Part shown: positions 17,067-26,671 of the stretch, piece by piece
How the letters are laid out: the number at the start of each line of letters is the position of its first letter
How positions within the stretch are numbered: the stretch's first letter is position 1
Source of the DNA: an uncultured Prevotellaceae bacterium
GTDB taxonomy: Bacteria; Bacteroidota; Bacteroidia; Bacteroidales; Bacteroidaceae
Assembly (NCBI GenBank): GCA_946411565.1
Contig: CAMKEM010000022.1
Location: forward strand, 1-45,263
Length of the DNA stretch: 45,263 nucleotides
Direction of reading: 5' to 3'
The notes under the pieces: generated by a model
Seen by the model: only the letters and a program-made list of their open reading frames with translations
Told to the model about the DNA's origin: nothing
Databases searched by the model: none
Position numbers and translations under genes: made by a program

Positions 17067-18404
17067 TTCGTGCAAGTTCCCTCAAAAGCGATACAGGAAG
17101 AAAGATTGCGTATATCACATACGACTTGAACAACAACCCCGTCCGCATACAGTTCACTAATGCCAACGTAACCAAGTATGTCTATAGTGCTTCGGGGCAG
17201 AAACTCCGTGTGGTTCACTATACAGCCATGCCTAATATGAATAAGGCATGGGGAGTTAAACCAAAGTTTTCAACGGCTCAGATTCTACAGCAAGACTCTA
17301 CCGACTATCTTCTCGGTGGAAGCCTTGTTATGCAGAACGGAACTGTTGCCAAGTTCCTTTTTGAGGGTGGATATGCTCAGGTAAAGACAGCAGCAAAAAG
17401 ATTTGAATTCTACTATTACAATCAGGATCATCTCGGTAACAACCGCGAGGTGGTGGATGCAAAAGGAGGAATCCGCCAGTGGACTAATTACTATGCGTTT
17501 GGTATGACTAGCGATGAAAGTTCTTCTTCAATACAGCCATACAAATACAACGGCAAGGAACTTGACCGTATGCACGGATTGGACACCTACGACTATGGTG
17601 CTCGTCAGTATGACCCTGTACTCGCAAGATGGGATAGGATGGATCCGCTGTGCGAAGCGGATTATGGGGTAAGTCCGTATTCTTATTGTAATAATTTGCC
17701 AATTAATGCAGTTGATCCTGATGGAAATTTTACAGTTTTCATAAACGGATTTAGACCATGGGCATGGGATATTGCATACAAAAATGCTTTATCTAAATAT
17801 TGGAATTCTCATGACAAGGACTTCGATAGATATTTTGGTCAAAACCATGACAAAGCAGAATATAGAGATGGATCATTAGGAGGAGCCTTAGCTATATGTG
17901 CAAACCTTGTGCTTGGTGGGTATTCTGCCTTTTCATCAGAAACACGATATAAATATGGTTATGAACAAGGTCGAGCAGATGTTATTGGATTATTACAGAA
18001 ACTGGAGAGAAATTCTGATGGTACAATAATAGAACCATTAATATTGGCAACTCATAGTATGGGAGGACAATATGGCAAAGGTTATGCACAAGCTATTATG
18101 GATTACTATAATAAGCATAAAGAAATGTTTCAAGGTTTTAATATGTATGAATTTGACTTTGCTCCATACCAAGCAGACAAGCAAAAGGCTGTGAAAGGTG
18201 TTACACACTATTCAAATACACGATAAAAGCGATTTGGTTGCAACTCCAACTCTAATAGAGGGAGCTAAAGGCTATTTTGTAGATTCTAATCTTACACCTT
18301 GTATGGAGCCACACTTTATTAATAACACTCTGTTTTGGGACCAAGTAAGAAATCTGAGTGAAGGTTATTATCGCGTAATAAACGGTCAAATAATAAAGCA
18401 ATAG
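17063..18404 (+). pseudogene. Displaced Rhs C-terminal module with second lipase tip, frameshifted
   Basis: No signal peptide or YD shell is present: the frame opens with TTG at 17063, inside the rpn stop, and the first recognisable residues (SLKSDTGRKIAYITYD) match mid-protein sequence of Rhs proteins. An RHS core follows (QDHLGNNREVV, YNGKELDRMHGLDTYDYGARQYDP, DPDG near residues 218-221), then a new tip with a nucleophile elbow, THSMGGQYG (Ser332). The frame stops at 18226. The continuation lies in the +1 frame (overlap about 18198-18226) to 18404 and reads HDKSDLVATPTLIEGAKGYF...EPHFINN, which supplies the Asp and His expected of a lipase triad. As written, the toxin is therefore cut off before Asp/His. 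A true mutation, a sequencing slip or programmed frameshifting are all possible. Confidence 0.82.
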
Positions 18405-18421
18405 GTTTAACTTAAATTTTT

Positions 18422-19030
18422 ATGACAATGAAAAGGAAATGGTTTTCTATTATCAGTATAGACTTTATTGTCGGTTTTTATTTCTGGTTCATCAATTTTT
18501 ATGATGAATTAGGAGGCTTATATGTCACACTTTTGTCTATGTGCATATCAGGAATAGTCGCACTTTTACTACTATGTTTTAAAGAAAAAAGAAAAACAGG
18601 AACTTATTTGCTTTACAATTCGCTTTTAATTATCCCTATATTATTTCAAATCATAGCATTTTGTGGGTCATTATGGCATGATTACATAAGACAGGCAGAT
18701 GATGTTAAGTACGCATTTTGTTACCAGAACAAGAATTTCGAGATGGTTTTAAGGAGGGATGGTTCTAATTTGTTTTATATTGATTTAGCAAATGTTGGAT
18801 CATCAAGTGAAGTAATAAGTGGCGTTTATAAAAAAATAAATAATCAAAAATACATATTAATATCACGCATAAACCTCATTTCAACGAAAACTGGTATCAA
18901 AGAAAGAAACAAAAATATATGTAATGACACCATAATTGTTGATAATGATTCTTTGTTCAATCTTTTCCATATACCTATACCAATAAAAAAAAATAGAGGT
19001 AAATACCGCACCTCCATCAATTCTTTGTGA
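18422..19030 (+). CDS. Small membrane protein, probable immunity to the second lipase tip
   Basis: 202 aa, starting 17 nt after the end of the displaced toxin module. Three hydrophobic segments (about residues 10-25, 32-51 and 62-82) are followed by a soluble domain of about 115 residues (YAFCYQNKNFEMVLRRDG). No known family is recognised. The position behind an Rhs tip and the membrane location suit an immunity protein against a membrane-attacking lipase. Keeping it would still protect against kin that carry the intact tip. Very AT-rich. Confidence 0.55.
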   Translation: MTMKRKWFSIISIDFIVGFYFWFINFYDELGGLYVTLLSMCISGIVALLLLCFKEKRKTGTYLLYNSLLIIPILFQIIAFCGSLWHDYIRQADDVKYAFCYQNKNFEMVLRRDGSNLFYIDLANVGSSSEVISGVYKKINNQKYILISRINLISTKTGIKERNKNICNDTIIVDNDSLFNLFHIPIPIKKNRGKYRTSINSL

Positions 19031-19250
19031 ATTCCTTGGCGGTGTGGGATTTTTAGCCCCTCTAAATCTGACACATACTCCGATGTACTCAACATCGGAC
19101 TTCCCTGCATAGGGGGACTTCTCTTTCTTGGATATGCCTATTGCACCTTCGTAGCAAGTCCTATGTAATTCCTATGCAAATCCCATATAACTCCCATTTC
19201 AAATAAGAGCAACATAAGAGTAGCATAAGAGTTACATAAGAGTTGCAAAT
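19031..19250. repeat. Cassette-end palindrome and 11-bp arrays
   Basis: TGTGGGAT at 19043 and the following tagcccctc repeat the end of cassette 1. TCCGATGT/ACATCGGA (19079-19086 and 19092-19099) forms a perfect hairpin, and ccctgcataggggga (19103-19116) matches the right arm of the element inside the TonB receptor gene. Then come four or five 11-mers of caagtcctatg type (19144-19198), followed by four 11-mers of aagagttacat type (19205-19248). The two sets are roughly inverse complements of each other. Confidence 0.85.
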
Positions 19251-19283
19251 ATGCCAGAATTGGTATTTTGTGCTATTCTTTGT

Positions 19284-22200
19284 TTAGCTTATCCTATACT
19301 CAATTGCGCTCTTGCTGTCGATGAAATCGATAAGGTTCTTTGTAACGCCTACTCGTCGGGTACGCGAAACAAGATTGACAGGGCGCATCAGCTTAACGGA
19401 ATGGCATTGGATATCTACCTCCACATTGCCTGGAGTACTCTCTATTTCATTAATGAGTTCGTTGGCGTCAACATCAGTCAGGTCATCGATATTGATAACG
19501 AGAGTAAGTTTACGGATGAGCTTGTCACGCACATTAGCGAGATACTCCACACTAAGCACCTTACTACCAACATAAGTGCTTGTAGGGTATTTCTTCTCGT
19601 ATTTTATCTTGATAAACAGCGAACTACCCTCTATGAACATACCACGCCATTGTGCCCAGTCATCGAAGAAGGCAATCTCACCTGCACCTGCATAGTCCTC
19701 GATGGTGACAATACCGAATGGTGTGCCTCGCTTGGTGAAACCCTCACGCAATCCTGTAACGATGCCACCTATGGTCACAACATCCAACTTGGCAAGCTCT
19801 TCCTTGTCGGCATCGCTTCCCAGATCGCAGCATTGCTTGTTGCAGAGGTTCTTAAGCACAACAGCAAACTCATCGAGCGGATGGGCAGAAAGGTAGATTC
19901 CCACGAGGTCACGCTCACGGTTCAGTCGCTCAATGGCACTCCACTCCTGAGCCTGCACAGGCTTTGGCTTGGTGATCTCCACGCTTCCGAAATCACCGAA
20001 GAGAGAGTTGGCAGCCTCAGCTTTTGCCGTCTGGAACTGGGTGCTGTAACGGCTCAGCATATCGATGAACGTGTAGCCACCGCTATTACCTGTGACGTAT
20101 TGCTCGCGCGGAATACCGAAGCTGTCAAGACCACCGCTAATAGCCAGACACTCAATGGCTTTCTTATTCATTGAAGACGAAGGCACGCGCTCCACAAGGG
20201 AATAGATGTCAGTAAACGGACCATTAGCCTCTCTCTCGGCAATGATAGCCTGCACGGCTGCATCGCTCATACCCTTGATACCTGAAAGTCCGAAACGAAT
20301 CTCGCCCTTCTTATTAACGGTGAAGCCATCCATAGACTCGTTTACATCAGGTCCCTTAGTAGGTATGCCCAGAGCCTTACACTCGTCCATGAGCTTGGTG
20401 ATTTCCTTGATATCCGAGCGACGGCGAGTCATAAGCGAAGCCATGAACTCGGCAGGATAGTTAGCCTTGAGATATGCGGTCTGGTATGCCACCCACGAAT
20501 AGCAAGCAGCATGAGACTTGTTGAACGCATAGGAAGCAAACTTCTCCCAGTCAGCCCAAATCTTCTCAAGAATCTTAGGATCATGACCGTTAGAGACACC
20601 ACCCTCGATGAACTTAGGCTTCATCTTGTCAACGATGTCCTTCTTCTTCTTACCCATCGCCTTACGAAGGGCATCCGACTCACCTCGGGTGAAGTTGGCA
20701 AGCTGTCGGGAGAGCAGCATAACCTGCTCCTGATATACCGTAATTCCGTAGGTATCCTTCAGATACTTCTCCGTACAAGGGATATCATATTTAATCTCCT
20801 CACGTCCATTCTTACGGGCAATGAACGAAGGAATATAGTCCATAGGTCCTGGACGATAGAGGGCATTCATCGCGATAAGATCCTCAAAGACAGTAGGATG
20901 CAGTTCGCGAAGATACTTCTGCATACCAGCCGACTCAAACTGGAACGTGCCGACGGTCCTACCCTCCTGATAGAGCTTGTATGTGGCAGGGTCGTCGATA
21001 GGGATATGGTCAAGGTCGATGTCGATGCCTCGTGTCTGCTTTACGAGCTTACAGCACTCCTTCTGCTCAGAGAGAGTCTTGAGTCCGAGGAAGTCCATCT
21101 TGATAAGACCAGTTGACTCGATAACGTGACCGTCATACTGGGTAACGGCGGTCTTGATCTCTGGGAAATCTGGGTCGTCGGCAGTAGATACAGGCACATG
21201 GTCTGAGATAGGGTCTCGGCAGATGATGAAGCCACAGGCATGGATACCCGTAGAGCGCACGGTGCCCTCAAGCATCTTAGCATATTTGATAGTATTTGCC
21301 TCACGAGGATCTGCACTTGCCTCTGCCTGCTGAAGCTCTGGAGTACACTTGAGATAGTTGGCGAGCTTAGGCTTCATACCGTCAGGCAGACGGTCAGGCA
21401 TAGCCTTACACAAGGCATTACTCTTGTCGAGAGGCAGTTTCTCCACACGTGCAACATCCTTGATTGAGTTCTTGGCAGCCATTGTGCCGTAAGTTATGAT
21501 ATGGGCACAGTTCTCCTTGCCATATTTATTCATTACCCATTGAAGCACCTTACCTCGTCCGTCATCGTCGAAGTCGGTATCAATATCAGGCAAAGAAATA
21601 CGGTCTGGGTTAAGGAAACGCTCGAAAAGGAGGTCGTATTTCAGAGGGTCTATCTTCGTAATGCCAAGACAGTAAGCCACCACGCTTCCGGCAGCAGAAC
21701 CACGTCCAGGGCCTACCCATACGCCAAGCTCATCGCGAGCGGAATTGATAAAGTCGGACACGATGAGGAAGTAACCAGGGAAACCCATGGTCTTCATGAT
21801 GTGAAGCTCGAAACGGATTCTGTCCTCTACATCCTCTGGTATTCCATAAGAGCCTTTTATCAGTTTGTCGGCGGTGAGGTTATCGGAAGTTCCGCTACCG
21901 TAGATTCTCTGTGCACCCTCGTAAGCGAGCTTTGCGAGATAGTCAGCCTCAAACTTCACTCGGTAGATCTTGTCGTATCCGCCAAGTTTCTTGATTTTCT
22001 TCAAACCATCTTCCTCAGACATCTGGTTCTCGCCATTCTCATCACTTGTAAACTCCTTGTAGAGGTCTTCCTCGGTGTATTTCTTTCGCCATTCCTCTTC
22101 CGTACCAAATTCCTCTGGTATAGGGAAGAACGGCATGATAGGATCACTCTCGATGTTATAGGTCTCTACCTTATCAAGAATCTCAAGCGTGTTGCTAAGA

Positions 22201-23045
22201 GCCTCTGGAACATCAGAGAAGATTTCGTTCATCTCAGCCTGAGTCTTGAACCACTCCTGCTTGGTATAGCGCATACGGGTAGGGTCGTCAAGATCCTTGC
22301 CCGTGGAAAGACATAGAAGATGGTCGTGAGCTTCAGCGTTCTCCTTATCAACGAAGTGGGAGTCGTTGGTACACACCAACTTAATGCCATACTCCTTTGC
22401 AAGTTCTATGAGCACACGGTTAGCCTTCTGCTGAAGAGGGAAGGTCTCGCGGTTAGCCATTACGCTCGGATCAGTTACCTCATGGCGTTGCAACTCAAGG
22501 TAATAGTCGTCGCCCCAGATGCTGTGATACCATTCGACAGCCTCACGAGCCCCCTCAATGTCGCCTTCGAGAATCTTCTTAGGCACTTCGCCACCTATAC
22601 AGGCAGAGCAGATGATGAGGTCTTCGTGGAAAGCAGCAAGATCCTTTCGGTCGGTTCGCGGACGACCATAATATCCATCTACCCACGCACGAGACACGAG
22701 GCGGATAAGATTCTTATATCCGTTGAAATTCTTGGCAAGAACGATGAGGTGATAACCACCGAGGTCACCATTCGCCTTCACCATATCCTCTTTGTTATGG
22801 TGAGCTACATACATCTCGCAGCCGAAGATAGGTTTGAAAGGTTCCTTGCCATCAGCCTTGAGCTTCTTGTTGACTCCGTTACAGTAGTCGAATAGCTCCT
22901 TTATACCGAACATATTTCCATGATCGGTAATGGCAATACCCTTCATCCCGTCGGCAACAGCCTTATCGACGAGTTTGCTGACGGAAGCCTGTCCGTCAAG
23001 TATGGAATAATACGTGTGAACGTGTAGATGAATAAAATCCTGCAT
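19284..23045 (-). CDS. dnaE: DNA polymerase III subunit alpha
   Basis: 1253 aa from the ATG at 23043-23045 (MQDFIHLHVHTYYSILDG). The in-frame ATG 39 bp further upstream is rejected because the PHP domain of DnaE proteins starts right at HLHVHT. The order of domains is PHP exonuclease-like domain; palm with GPGRGSAAGS and the catalytic Asp pair in PDIDTDFDD; thumb/fingers with the RPGPMDYIP loop; a helix-hairpin-helix region; an OB-fold near residue 1020 (TIGGIVTGLREGFTKRGTPFGI); and a C-terminal tail. It is the catalytic subunit of the chromosomal replicase. It is divergent from psd with 158 bp between starts. The downstream end faces the toxin island. Confidence 0.98.
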   Translation of the reverse strand: MQDFIHLHVHTYYSILDGQASVSKLVDKAVADGMKGIAITDHGNMFGIKELFDYCNGVNKKLKADGKEPFKPIFGCEMYVAHHNKEDMVKANGDLGGYHLIVLAKNFNGYKNLIRLVSRAWVDGYYGRPRTDRKDLAAFHEDLIICSACIGGEVPKKILEGDIEGAREAVEWYHSIWGDDYYLELQRHEVTDPSVMANRETFPLQQKANRVLIELAKEYGIKLVCTNDSHFVDKENAEAHDHLLCLSTGKDLDDPTRMRYTKQEWFKTQAEMNEIFSDVPEALSNTLEILDKVETYNIESDPIMPFFPIPEEFGTEEEWRKKYTEEDLYKEFTSDENGENQMSEEDGLKKIKKLGGYDKIYRVKFEADYLAKLAYEGAQRIYGSGTSDNLTADKLIKGSYGIPEDVEDRIRFELHIMKTMGFPGYFLIVSDFINSARDELGVWVGPGRGSAAGSVVAYCLGITKIDPLKYDLLFERFLNPDRISLPDIDTDFDDDGRGKVLQWVMNKYGKENCAHIITYGTMAAKNSIKDVARVEKLPLDKSNALCKAMPDRLPDGMKPKLANYLKCTPELQQAEASADPREANTIKYAKMLEGTVRSTGIHACGFIICRDPISDHVPVSTADDPDFPEIKTAVTQYDGHVIESTGLIKMDFLGLKTLSEQKECCKLVKQTRGIDIDLDHIPIDDPATYKLYQEGRTVGTFQFESAGMQKYLRELHPTVFEDLIAMNALYRPGPMDYIPSFIARKNGREEIKYDIPCTEKYLKDTYGITVYQEQVMLLSRQLANFTRGESDALRKAMGKKKKDIVDKMKPKFIEGGVSNGHDPKILEKIWADWEKFASYAFNKSHAACYSWVAYQTAYLKANYPAEFMASLMTRRRSDIKEITKLMDECKALGIPTKGPDVNESMDGFTVNKKGEIRFGLSGIKGMSDAAVQAIIAEREANGPFTDIYSLVERVPSSSMNKKAIECLAISGGLDSFGIPREQYVTGNSGGYTFIDMLSRYSTQFQTAKAEAANSLFGDFGSVEITKPKPVQAQEWSAIERLNRERDLVGIYLSAHPLDEFAVVLKNLCNKQCCDLGSDADKEELAKLDVVTIGGIVTGLREGFTKRGTPFGIVTIEDYAGAGEIAFFDDWAQWRGMFIEGSSLFIKIKYEKKYPTSTYVGSKVLSVEYLANVRDKLIRKLTLVINIDDLTDVDANELINEIESTPGNVEVDIQCHSVKLMRPVNLVSRTRRVGVTKNLIDFIDSKSAIEYRIS

Positions 23046-23129
23046 AGAACGCAAAAATACGAAAAAAACAGGAGATAGCGACATTTTATGTTCAAAAAGG
23101 GCAATAAATTAACGAAAATAAAGAAAAAA

Positions 23130-23162
23130 TTTGCTATTTCCGATAAAAAGCCTTATCTTTGC
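23130..23162 (+). promoter_or_regulatory. Promoter of psd
   Basis: TTTG (23130-23133), a 20-nt spacer and TATCTTTGC (23154-23162): a full match to the Bacteroidota consensus. It leaves a leader of about 35 nt. Confidence 0.8.
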
Positions 23163-23203
23163 ACGGAATTATACATGCTAAATACGAAACATAGATTCCA
23201 CTG

Positions 23204-23896
23204 ATGGGAAAAAGAATAAAGAAACTTAAGAAAATAAGACTGCACCGAGAAGGTACTGATACATTAATCTACGGCCTAATGTTCATTGTAGCGATCGGTA
23301 TTATATTGTGGCGTTCTTTCGAGACTCACATTCCATTCTATTGCTTTGCTATTGTCTTCACAGCAGTATATTGCATCGTAGTAAATTTCTTCCGTTGCCC
23401 TATCCGCTATTTCGGAGAAGAGGACACGGATAATGTTGTTGTTGCCCCTGCCGACGGCCGCATCGTTGTGGTTCAGGAAGTGGAGGAGAACAAATATTTC
23501 CATGAGCGCAGAATCATGGTGAGTATCTTCATGAGCCTTTTCAACGTACATGCCAACTGGTTCCCTGTTGACGGTAAGGTGAAGCTCGTACATCATCAGA
23601 ATGGTGCTTTCCACAAGGCTTGGCTTCCGAAGGCAAGCGAGGAAAACGAGATGGCTGATACTATCATCACAACAGATAACGGTGTGGAGATTCTTTGTCG
23701 CCAGATTGCGGGTGCTATGGCACGCCGTATCGTGACCTACGCAAAGGAAGGTGAGGAATGCTACATTGACGAGCACCTCGGATTTATCAAGTTCGGCTCA
23801 CGCGTGGATCTTTTCCTGCCAATTGACACAGAGATAAACGTGAAGCTTGGTCAGGCAACCACAGGTAACCAGACGGTAATAGGAAGACTGAAGTAG
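23204..23896 (+). CDS. psd: Phosphatidylserine decarboxylase proenzyme
   Basis: 230 aa, the short form common in Bacteroidota. The first 60 residues carry hydrophobic segments ([12 protein letters not shown]). [11 protein letters not shown] and the processing site [11 protein letters not shown] near the C-terminus are the family marks: cleavage before the Ser of FGS makes the pyruvoyl group. It converts phosphatidylserine to phosphatidylethanolamine at the inner membrane. pssA, which makes its substrate, is the next gene. The stop codon abuts the left arm of palindromic element 3. Confidence 0.97.
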   Translation: MGKRIKKLKKIRLHREGTDTLIYGLMFIVAIGIILWRSFETHIPFYCFAIVFTAVYCIVVNFFRCPIRYFGEEDTDNVVVAPADGRIVVVQEVEENKYFHERRIMVSIFMSLFNVHANWFPVDGKVKLVHHQNGAFHKAWLPKASEENEMADTIITTDNGVEILCRQIAGAMARRIVTYAKEGEECYIDEHLGFIKFGSRVDLFLPIDTEINVKLGQATTGNQTVIGRLK

Positions 23897-24034
23897 CCCC
23901 CTACCCCCCAAGGGGGAACTCTTTATACACAGATAAACATTTAGGAGGCTTATAAACTAAGAAAAAAGAACGCATCACCCCTGCGCAATAGTCATGAGCA
24001 ATCATTACTATAAAGAAATTCCCTCTTGGGGGAT
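23893..24034. repeat. GC-rich palindromic element 3 (psd/pssA gap)
   Basis: The left arm (about 23893-23924, tagccccctaccccccaag) overlaps the psd stop. The right arm (about 24013-24044) is its inverse complement with a few mismatches and ends just before pssA. The terminal word gcccct is shared with elements 1 and 2. The interior has no gene. Confidence 0.75.
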
Positions 24035-24051
24035 ATGGGGCTTTAAAAAAA

Positions 24052-24789
24052 ATGAAGAAACATATTCCAAATACTATAACCTGTTGCAACCTCATCTCTG
24101 GATGTATTGCAACAGTATTCGCTTTATACGGTGTGCCAGAAATGGCTTTACTTTTCATCATCCTCGGTGCAGTCTTTGATTTCTTCGACGGAATGACCGC
24201 ACGAGTGCTCGGTGTTTCAAGTCCTATCGGCAAGGAGCTCGATTCTTTGGCAGACGATGTGACATTCGGTGTTGCCCCTGCAAGCATCCTGTTCTCGTTC
24301 CTCGGTAACATTGACTACCCTACCTTCCTTGAGGGTGGACGCACCGTGATTCCTTTCTTTGCATTCATCATTTCTGCATTCTCAGCATTGAGACTTGCAA
24401 AGTTCAATCTTGATACTCGCCAGACCACTTCGTTCATCGGACTCCCTACACCTGCAAACGCACTTTTCTGGGGTTCGCTCATAGAAGGATTTGGCTCACA
24501 CATGATGTTTAGCCCATACGCATTGCCTTTGCTTCTTATCGGCATTGTGGTTAGCTCTTGGCTTCTTGTTGCCGAGATTCCAATGTTCGCCCTGAAGTTC
24601 AAGCATTGGGGATTCAAGGGTAACGAGATTAAGTATGGTTTTGTAATCTTTAGTGCGATTGCGCTTATTGGTGGCATTACATACAGCGTTATCATGGAGG
24701 ATATCAAGTTCTGCTATGCTCCTTTCTGCGTAATCATACTTGCATACATTGCAGTATCAATCGCTACTCAGAAGAAAATATGCATGTAA
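24052..24789 (+). CDS. pssA: CDP-diacylglycerol--serine O-phosphatidyltransferase
   Basis: 245 aa integral membrane enzyme with about eight hydrophobic segments. The CDP-alcohol phosphatidyltransferase motif DG(x)2AR(x)8G(x)3D(x)3D is complete: DGMTAR, then G, D and D in PIGKELDSLAD (about residues 46-68). It makes phosphatidylserine from CDP-diacylglycerol and serine, the step before Psd. The gene follows psd by 155 bp with a palindromic element between, and its last codons overlap the next start. Confidence 0.96.
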   Translation: MKKHIPNTITCCNLISGCIATVFALYGVPEMALLFIILGAVFDFFDGMTARVLGVSSPIGKELDSLADDVTFGVAPASILFSFLGNIDYPTFLEGGRTVIPFFAFIISAFSALRLAKFNLDTRQTTSFIGLPTPANALFWGSLIEGFGSHMMFSPYALPLLLIGIVVSSWLLVAEIPMFALKFKHWGFKGNEIKYGFVIFSAIALIGGITYSVIMEDIKFCYAPFCVIILAYIAVSIATQKKICM

Positions 24790-25082
24790 TATTTGTTATA
24801 CTACTTATACTGCTGCTGTTAGTCTTAGTACCGCTTCTCATTATTAGTTTATTTGCATATGCAAAACTGAGAGGCTTATGGTACAAGATTACGGGGCGTC
24901 CACAGCCAGATCCTTTCAGCGGATTCAGCGGTGGTTTCAACACCCATACACAAGAACAGCAACAGAACACAAGGCAAAACGCGAAACAGCATACTTCACA
25001 ATCAAATTCCTCAAACAGCAACGGAAAGAAGATTTTCTCTGCGGATGAAGGTGAATATGTTGATTTTGAGGTTGTGGATTAA
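24780..25082 (+). CDS. DUF4834 family small membrane protein
   Basis: 100 aa, overlapping the end of pssA by 10 nt in another frame, so translation is probably coupled. One N-terminal membrane segment (about residues 3-27) is followed by a Gln/Asn/Ser-rich linker and the acidic end ADEGEYVDFEVVD, the recurring C-terminal motif of this Bacteroidota family. The function is unknown. The constant place after pssA suggests an envelope role. Confidence 0.85.
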   Translation: MHVIFVILLILLLLVLVPLLIISLFAYAKLRGLWYKITGRPQPDPFSGFSGGFNTHTQEQQQNTRQNAKQHTSQSNSSNSNGKKIFSADEGEYVDFEVVD

Positions 25083-25088
25083 ACTTAT

Positions 25089-25200
25089 GACTAAGGTCAA
25101 AAGTCTAAGGACTAAGGATTAAGGCCTTTGACCACCGACCTTTGTCTTTTGTCCTTTGACCTTTGACTTTTGTCCTTTGACTTTAGACTTTAGACTTTAG
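25089..25200. repeat. Heptamer array, sixteen 7-bp units in one phase with a central inversion
   Basis: The whole 112 bp divides into 16 heptamers. Five read gactaag-type, then eleven read acctttg- or actttag-type, the complement of the first set, with accaccg near the turn. The right half could pair with the left half in several registers. It fills the gap before the gene at 25205. Confidence 0.92.
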
Positions 25201-25204
25201 AGTT

Positions 25205-25867
25205 ATGAAACATTCTATTCTATTATTCCTACTCGCACTATGCAGCTCCGTTCAGGCACAGATCCCTTCAGGAAGAAGCAAGTGCGTAACCTTGTTCCAA
25301 GACTTTCAGCCTGCCATCATCAAGCTCAAGGATGGCAAGTCAAGTGTGCATAAGCAGACAAACATTTTCCTAAAGAATAGCACTCTCGTATATAAGAAAA
25401 TGCCTACGGGCGAGATTATGGAAGCCTCAATGCCTGTGGTAGAAGGTATAACCGTGGGCGAACGCAATTTCATCAATGTGAAGAATCAGCTTGCAGAGGT
25501 TGTTGCCACGGAAGGTGAAGCTCGTCTCGTGCGCGTGCGTACAATAGATATAGAGGCAATGAAAGGCGAATACCTCAACAACAGCACTATAACAAACCTC
25601 TCAATGCTTGACGACCTCAGCGCTGGACGTGCCATAGGCGAAAGTATGTCAAGTACACGTATGGATGGTGTGGAGGAAGAAGAGCCATACCCTCTCATGG
25701 ATACTTACTATTATGTAGCAGGAGGTAAGGTAACTCTTGCACATGAACGTTCAGTAAAACTCGTAATAAAGAAAGATCAGCGTAAGGAGTATCAGGTTGC
25801 CATCTCACTGGATTTCAGTTGGGCAAAACAGGATGACCTCGCAAAGCTCCTCAAGTTCTTCAAATAA
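25205..25867 (+). CDS. Secreted protein of unknown function
   Basis: 220 aa. The signal peptide ends near residue 19 (SSVQAQ). The rest is a single soluble domain (YKKMPTGEIMEASMPVVEGI, a conserved-looking basic C-terminus HERSVKLVIKKDQRKEYQVAISLDFSWAKQDDLAKLLKFF). No family is recognised. The stop overlaps the start of the HAD gene by one base (taATG), so the two are translated together. Confidence 0.75.
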   Translation: MKHSILLFLLALCSSVQAQIPSGRSKCVTLFQDFQPAIIKLKDGKSSVHKQTNIFLKNSTLVYKKMPTGEIMEASMPVVEGITVGERNFINVKNQLAEVVATEGEARLVRVRTIDIEAMKGEYLNNSTITNLSMLDDLSAGRAIGESMSSTRMDGVEEEEPYPLMDTYYYVAGGKVTLAHERSVKLVIKKDQRKEYQVAISLDFSWAKQDDLAKLLKFFK

Positions 25868-26466
25868 TGACGAACTATATCTTTGACCTTGCAGGTGTCA
25901 TTATCAATCTTGACATTGAACGTGACACCAAAGCTCTTAACTTCATCGGACTTCCAGATTTTGAAGGCTGTCTTAGGCAGCCTGAGATTTCCGTACCTAC
26001 CCTCGCCTATCTCAACGGTCTTATGCCTGAACAGGAATATTGCGACACTATCCGTCCTGTTTGTCGTCAGGATGTTACCGACGAGGAAATTCTTTGGGCT
26101 ATGGATGATGTTCTTGACATCATCCCTTCTTCACGAATAGATATGCTCAAGGAACTAAGAAAAGAGCATAAGGTGTATCTTCTCAGCAACATATACGACA
26201 GAGGTTGGCAGATTGCCACAGAGGCATTCCGCAAGCACGGAGTAGAACCAGAAGATTGTTTTGACCATCTATTCCTCTCACACGAGATGCAGCTTGCAAA
26301 GCCAGATCCACGAATCTTCCATGCTGTAATAGATGCGACAGGCATCAAGCCAGAGGAAACATTTTTCTTTGATGATTCAAGAAGCAACATCGCAACAGCA
26401 ACAGCTATGGGATTTCAGGCTCAGCTTGTACCAATGAATAAACTTGAGGACATCAAGTTGCATTAA
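25867..26466 (+). CDS. HAD-superfamily hydrolase (YihX-like sugar-phosphate phosphatase type)
   Basis: 199 aa. HAD motif I is IFDLAGVIINLD with nucleophile Asp7. As in YihX-type enzymes (DLGNV/DLGGV) the usual second Asp is replaced. Motif II is LLSNIYD, motif III is the Lys of AKPDPRIF, and motif IV is FFFDDSRSNI. A small helical cap (residues 16-80) fits subclass IA. Likely substrates are small sugar phosphates, not determinable here. It is translationally coupled to the preceding secreted protein gene. Confidence 0.9.
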   Translation: MTNYIFDLAGVIINLDIERDTKALNFIGLPDFEGCLRQPEISVPTLAYLNGLMPEQEYCDTIRPVCRQDVTDEEILWAMDDVLDIIPSSRIDMLKELRKEHKVYLLSNIYDRGWQIATEAFRKHGVEPEDCFDHLFLSHEMQLAKPDPRIFHAVIDATGIKPEETFFFDDSRSNIATATAMGFQAQLVPMNKLEDIKLH

Positions 26467-26633
26467 CAATACTTTCTGCTATAGCATTTAAAAGTCCCAT
26501 CTCCAACTATTTATTATAAGTGCTATATCACCTCTTCTTTGCCCAAGACTTGTAAAATTCCACGCAAGTGATACATTCAGTATGTATTAGACATACTTGC
26601 AAATGTGATTTCTGAAGAGATTATTTACAACAT

Positions 26634-26671
26634 AAAAAAACGCCCCACTGGTCTCACGACTGGTGGGGCGC
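26634..26671 (-). terminator. Intrinsic terminator of the candidate small RNA
   Basis: The GC-rich stem CGCCCCAC/GTGGGGCG (26641-26648 and 26663-26670) is followed on the minus strand by a run of about seven T. On the plus strand there is no T-run directly after it, so it serves the minus-strand transcript. Confidence 0.85.

Noticed and set aside
18198..18404. Separate 68-codon gene
   Set aside because: The GTG start lies inside the second lipase tip, and the sequence reads as its missing C-terminus, so it is treated as the frameshifted end.
19251..22895. Several long frames on the plus strand across 19251-22895
   Set aside because: They lie antisense to dnaE, whose whole length matches the DnaE family; the antisense frames have no family likeness and arise from codon bias.
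23046..23084. Longer start for DnaE
   Set aside because: The 13 extra residues precede the conserved PHP start MQDFIHLHVHT, and the family starts there.
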